This document shows positions 14,399-16,962 of a stretch of DNA of 16,962 nucleotides, piece by piece. The stretch is from JAGZHZ01 sp965150505 (lineage in GTDB: Bacteria > Bacillota > Clostridia > Lachnospirales > Lachnospiraceae): contig CBCTVZ010000045.1 of NCBI GenBank assembly GCA_965150505.1, positions 1 to 16,962 of the forward strand, written 5' to 3'. The notes beneath the pieces were generated by a model, which saw nothing but the letters and a program-made list of their open reading frames with translations, had not been told where the DNA came from and did not search any database. A program made the position numbers and the translations under genes. How positions within the stretch are numbered: position 1 is the stretch's first letter; each line of letters begins with the position of its first letter.

Positions 14399-14856
14399 GA
14401 TTTCACCTTCTTTCCCTGCAAATACTTTTTAATTGCACGCAGCTGCCCCATGTATCCTGTACAGCGGCATAAATTTCCTGCCAGATACTGTTTTATTTCT
14501 TCCTCTGTCGGATCTTCTAATTCTTTTTCCATTGCCAGCACATTCATAATAAATCCCGGACTGCAAAAACCACACTGTTCTGCTCCTTCATCAGCAAGAA
14601 ATCCTCCAAATTCCTCTGCTTCTTTTTTCATTCCCTCAAGCGTTGTCACTTCCTTGCCATCTGCACGAACTGCTAAAGTAGAACAAGAAAGAACCGGTTT
14701 TCCATCTAACAATACCGTACATAAACCGCAGTTTGCTGTCTCGCATCCGCGTTTCACACTAAAACACCCCTGACTTCTGACATACTCCAGCAGCATCATA
14801 TCAGGCGCTACATCATCTTGTATTACTTTTCCATTTAATTTGAATTTAATCTGCAT
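14395..14856 (-). CDS. [2Fe-2S] small subunit of the molybdenum hydroxylase
   Basis: A 153-residue electron-transfer subunit with two [2Fe-2S] clusters that passes electrons from the molybdenum centre to FAD. The N-terminal plant-ferredoxin-type cluster uses C38, C43, C46 and C58 (RGCETANCGLC ... SC). The C-terminal helical cluster uses C95, C98, C130 and C132 (CGFC and NLCRCTGY). Both sets of cysteines are complete and spaced as in the family. It overlaps the FAD subunit gene by 11 bases upstream and the molybdenum subunit gene by 4 bases downstream, so translation is likely coupled. This is the most confidently recognised subunit of the complex. Confidence 0.95.
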   Translation of the reverse strand: MQIKFKLNGKVIQDDVAPDMMLLEYVRSQGCFSVKRGCETANCGLCTVLLDGKPVLSCSTLAVRADGKEVTTLEGMKKEAEEFGGFLADEGAEQCGFCSPGFIMNVLAMEKELEDPTEEEIKQYLAGNLCRCTGYMGQLRAIKKYLQGKKVKS

Positions 14857-15640
14857 AAGTGCCTCCTGCTATTTTTTTTATTCCTCTGTAAATCAATACT
14901 TTAGCAATTTCCATTCGATACTCTTTACTTCCTCTCATATTTGATCCAAAAGTAAATTGTTCTGCCGCATATTGCGCAAATGTTTTGATCTCTTTGTCAT
15001 CTGGATGAGAACTCATTTCACTGCTCACAAATAAAGCGGCTCTTGCCGGTCTTGCTCCTAGGCTGATATACCAAGTTTCCCCTTGTCTTGCAACTGCACA
15101 TGCCAAAATCGGAAAATCTGTTGCCGTCATACGATGGCTTATATATGCTGCCTCTTTTCTGCTTTTCTTCACAATCAAACGTACTAAGATGTCATTGTCA
15201 TACGGCATCGTTACAAATTGTTTCAACGGCACTCTTCCCGCATGGTACAATTCTACCTCGCAATCCAATGCCAGAAAGCTTGTCAGCACATCTGAAAATC
15301 CAAATCTTCTGTAAATACTGCCCCCAACTGTGGCACAATTTCTAAATTGTACGCCTACGATATGACAGACACTTTCTTCAAAAAAATCTCCAAAGTAAGC
15401 CCGAAGTTTTTCTGATTTTTCCAGATCTCTAAGAGTCACCATACATCCAATCTCAAAGCAGTCCTCTTTCTCTTCAATCTGATCCAAGCCAAGTCCTGAC
15501 AAATCGATCGCATTCGTAATGGTCTTATTGCTCATTTTCATCCAAACCATTCCGCCTAAAATTGCATTTGTTTTCTTTTGATTCAGCTGATACGCTTCTT
15601 CTAAGCTGGATACTTTTATGTAATTTTTAATCGTCAACAA
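14846..15640 (-). CDS. FAD-binding subunit of the molybdenum hydroxylase
   Basis: The 264-residue flavin subunit of the xanthine dehydrogenase-type complex, which oxidises the Fe-S subunit and passes electrons to NAD or another acceptor. The FAD_binding_5 domain covers about residues 1-165 with FRNCATVGGSIYRR (99-112), the pyrophosphate-binding region; the usual AGGTDL loop is altered to LGGMVW (28-33). The C-terminal CO-dehydrogenase-flavoprotein-like domain follows. The start is a TTG at 15640: GGAGG (15649-15653) is 8 bases upstream. The ATG between them (15645-15647) is one base from GGAGG and runs straight into TAA. This is the first gene after the promoter at 15705-15734. Confidence 0.88.
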   Translation of the reverse strand: MLTIKNYIKVSSLEEAYQLNQKKTNAILGGMVWMKMSNKTITNAIDLSGLGLDQIEEKEDCFEIGCMVTLRDLEKSEKLRAYFGDFFEESVCHIVGVQFRNCATVGGSIYRRFGFSDVLTSFLALDCEVELYHAGRVPLKQFVTMPYDNDILVRLIVKKSRKEAAYISHRMTATDFPILACAVARQGETWYISLGARPARAALFVSSEMSSHPDDKEIKTFAQYAAEQFTFGSNMRGSKEYRMEIAKVLIYRGIKKIAGGTYAD

Positions 15641-15704
15641 CTTACATTCCTCCTTATTTTTATTTTTTCTTGTTCCTTTTTTGACTAGATTCCCTTCTTT
15701 TTTT

Positions 15705-15734
15705 ATTATAAAGGATATCTGGATACTTCTGCAA
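15705..15734 (-). promoter_or_regulatory. Sigma-A-type promoter of the hydroxylase structural genes
   Basis: Minus strand: -35 TTGCAG (15729-15734), an 18-base spacer and -10 TATAAT (15705-15710). It lies in the 109-base gap between yqeC and the FAD subunit and predicts a leader of about 55-60 bases. No terminator was seen after yqeC, so the structural genes may also receive read-through from yqeB-yqeC. Confidence 0.7.
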
Positions 15735-15737
15735 GTA
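15724..15737. promoter_or_regulatory. Inverted repeat centred on the -35 box of the hydroxylase promoter
   Basis: TACTT-CTGC-AAGTA on the plus strand has 5-base arms and a 4-base centre, and covers the whole -35 hexamer. A repressor or activator bound here would control the promoter directly. It may also be chance, since the arms are short. Confidence 0.35.
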
Positions 15738-15749
15738 CAGGATCATATT

Positions 15750-16493
15750 TCATTTCATTCTCCAGATCTTAATATTTTTATCTGAATTTTCTAAAAGTTG
15801 TCCCCATCTTATCGGATATCTGCTCATAGCAACAGCAGATTCTACCTGTTTTTTCTGTTTCTCACACCTTATACAGTCCCATTGATTCAAAAAAAAGATC
15901 CATTTTCTCTCATCTTCTTTTGCATATACCCTCTGCATCAACCGTACAAGCTGATCTGCCTGTACAAGATGTTCTCCTTTTTCTTGCGAAAAACAGAATT
16001 TCCATCGAAAGCATACTTCTTTCCATTTTTTCCCAACACCGCAAAGTCCTGCAACTACGATCACCTTTTTCATATCCGGATATAAAACCGGTTCCCACAA
16101 TGCCGGCACTTTTATCGGCATTCTCTTTGCCCCATCTGCCTCAACAAGTAAAAAATCAACTTGTTTTTTTATCCACTGATACATTTTTTCTAATACAGGT
16201 CCTGTTTTTAATGGCTGTTGCTCTTTTTGTACGATACTTCCAACTTCTACAATTTTATCCCGTTTCAAAAGTTCTAAAATTTCTTCTTCCTCTTTTTCGA
16301 TGCCGTCAAATTTTTTTGGATAATACCGATGCGTTGTTGTCATAATCCCAACACGAAAACCTTTTTCTGCAAGTTCCTGTGCCAAGAAGTCAATCAACGT
16401 TGTTTTTCCTCCAGCTCCTACAACTGCAATCACGTTATCTTTCTCTGTGATGTCAAATGCCTCTGCTAAAGAAGAGGTCTTTTCTTGTATCAT
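15750..16493 (-). CDS. yqeC: Selenium cofactor biosynthesis protein YqeC
   Basis: A 247-residue putative NTP-dependent protein of the YqeC family, found with yqeB and selD in genomes with selenium-dependent molybdenum hydroxylases. It is thought to help make or insert the labile selenium ligand of the molybdenum cofactor; the reaction is not established. A P-loop-like motif VIAVVGAGGKTTLIDF (21-36) has K30 as the phosphate-binding lysine. MTTTHRYYP (about 51-59) and LLVEADGAKRMPIKVP (about 115-130) are family signatures, followed by EPVLYPDMKKVIVV and a C-terminal FFLNQWD segment resembling an NKxD base motif. The ATG overlaps the yqeB stop as ATGA (4 bases). It precedes the promoter of the structural genes by a short gap and may be transcribed from further upstream with yqeB. 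Confidence 0.88.
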   Translation of the reverse strand: MIQEKTSSLAEAFDITEKDNVIAVVGAGGKTTLIDFLAQELAEKGFRVGIMTTTHRYYPKKFDGIEKEEEEILELLKRDKIVEVGSIVQKEQQPLKTGPVLEKMYQWIKKQVDFLLVEADGAKRMPIKVPALWEPVLYPDMKKVIVVAGLCGVGKKWKEVCFRWKFCFSQEKGEHLVQADQLVRLMQRVYAKEDERKWIFFLNQWDCIRCEKQKKQVESAVAMSRYPIRWGQLLENSDKNIKIWRMK

Positions 16494-16962
16494 GACTCCA
16501 GATCCCCATTTTTTCTCTGGCTCTTTTCTGTCAGGACAAGCAATGCTTCCAAAACTCCCCCTGCTATGCAGCGCGCTTTATCTGAGATCGTATCGCAATT
16601 CTTTTGCTGCTCCATGCGAGGGTCAATATCCGCAATTTTCATTCCTTTTTTTACTTCATATCCCTCTTTGATCATTCCTCGAAGAATACCGTCTAAAGAT
16701 GCCAAAACTGGCTCTGTACCAACCTTTGCAATTTCCTCTCCTTTTTTGACGCAACAGCCTATTCCTTTTATCTGAAAAAGGACTCCGTCCGCCGGACTGT
16801 GAATCACACGCTCTTTTCCATATCCTGCAATCACTCCTGGAATCCCTGTATTTGGAGCAGCGCTTCCCTGATAATATACGCGGCCTAAATCATGTCCTCT
16901 TTTTGTCTCAATCACTGCATCTACATCGATTCCTGCCGTAAAGCCAGGACCTAATGCAATCG
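16490..16962 (-). CDS. yqeB: Selenium-dependent molybdenum hydroxylase system protein YqeB (3' part)
   Basis: The C-terminal 156 codons of YqeB; the gene continues past the right edge of the window. The frame is open to base 16962 and begins IALGPGFTAGIDVDAVIETK, so the GTG near 16915 is internal, not the start. The family signatures GHDLGRVYYQGSAAPNTGIP and DTISDKARCIAGGVLEALL are clear. Between them lie two similar segments, each reading DG-(V/I)-L ... G-x-x-V-KKG-x-x-IA, which looks like the two halves of a biotinyl/lipoyl-type barrel without a modifiable MKM lysine. YqeB works with YqeC and SelD-derived selenophosphate in maturing selenium-containing hydroxylases; its chemistry is unknown. 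It overlaps yqeC by 4 bases. Confidence 0.88.
   Translation of the reverse strand, partial: IALGPGFTAGIDVDAVIETKRGHDLGRVYYQGSAAPNTGIPGVIAGYGKERVIHSPADGVLFQIKGIGCCVKKGEEIAKVGTEPVLASLDGILRGMIKEGYEVKKGMKIADIDPRMEQQKNCDTISDKARCIAGGVLEALLVLTEKSQRKNGDLES

Noticed and set aside
15641..15653. ATG-TAA start-stop minimal frame before the FAD subunit gene
   Set aside because: The ATG is only one base from GGAGG, too close for initiation; the TTG at 15640 has normal spacing.
15920..16345. 141-codon plus-strand open frame opposite yqeC
   Set aside because: yqeC is supported by family motifs and overlaps its neighbour in operon fashion; the antisense frame has no domain or start signal.
16490..16915. Complete small gene starting at the GTG near 16915
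   Set aside because: The frame stays open to the window edge and the upstream residues (LGPGFTAGIDVDAVIE) match YqeB, so the GTG is internal.

Overview
All genes in this 17 kb window lie on the minus strand, so transcription runs from high to low coordinates. Low G+C content, GGAGG-type ribosome binding sites, a few TTG/GTG start candidates and the gene set fit an anaerobic low-GC Firmicute, most likely a gut Lachnospiraceae (Blautia/Dorea/Ruminococcus-like). The family-level placement is inference from gene content. No tRNA, rRNA, IS element or CRISPR array was seen, and no gene-free stretch exceeds 300 bases.

Region A (16962 to 11467) is a molybdenum hydroxylase locus of the selenium-dependent type. 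It holds the 3' part of yqeB, then yqeC (4-base overlap). A strong promoter at about 15705-15734 follows, then FAD, [2Fe-2S] and molybdopterin subunits of a xanthine dehydrogenase-family enzyme, all overlapping, and a MocA-like nucleotidyltransferase. The MocA-like gene carries an in-frame TGA in mid-gene. A dacF-type D-Ala-D-Ala carboxypeptidase (10190-11410) follows without a visible terminator.

Region B (10002 to 8599) is a monocistronic PurF-like gene. Its PRPP-binding loop and putative Fe-S cysteines are intact, but the glutaminase domain has lost its N-terminal nucleophile Cys and other active-site residues. It has its own extended -10 promoter and a long AT-rich terminator.

Region C (8380 to 3098) is a five-gene biotin-dependent Na+-pump operon: acyl-CoA carboxyltransferase, OadG-like gamma subunit with a large extracytoplasmic domain, biotin carrier with a repetitive Ala/Pro/Lys linker, Na+-translocating beta subunit, and OadA-type 2-oxoacid carboxyltransferase. 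It starts from a good sigma-A-type promoter and ends in a terminator hairpin. Having both a CoA-type and a 2-oxoacid-type carboxyltransferase with one carrier and one pump suggests a reversible Na+-coupled transcarboxylase or a two-substrate decarboxylase.

Region D (2994 to 1) is a housekeeping cluster: HI0933/BaiN-like flavoprotein, cytidylate kinase, IspH, and the start of an S1-domain protein whose start overlaps the end of ispH by 13 bases.

The points most worth following up are the in-frame TGA in the mocA-like gene of a selenium-linked operon, the glutaminase-dead PurF paralogue, the hybrid decarboxylase/transcarboxylase operon, and the inverted repeats centred on -35 regions.
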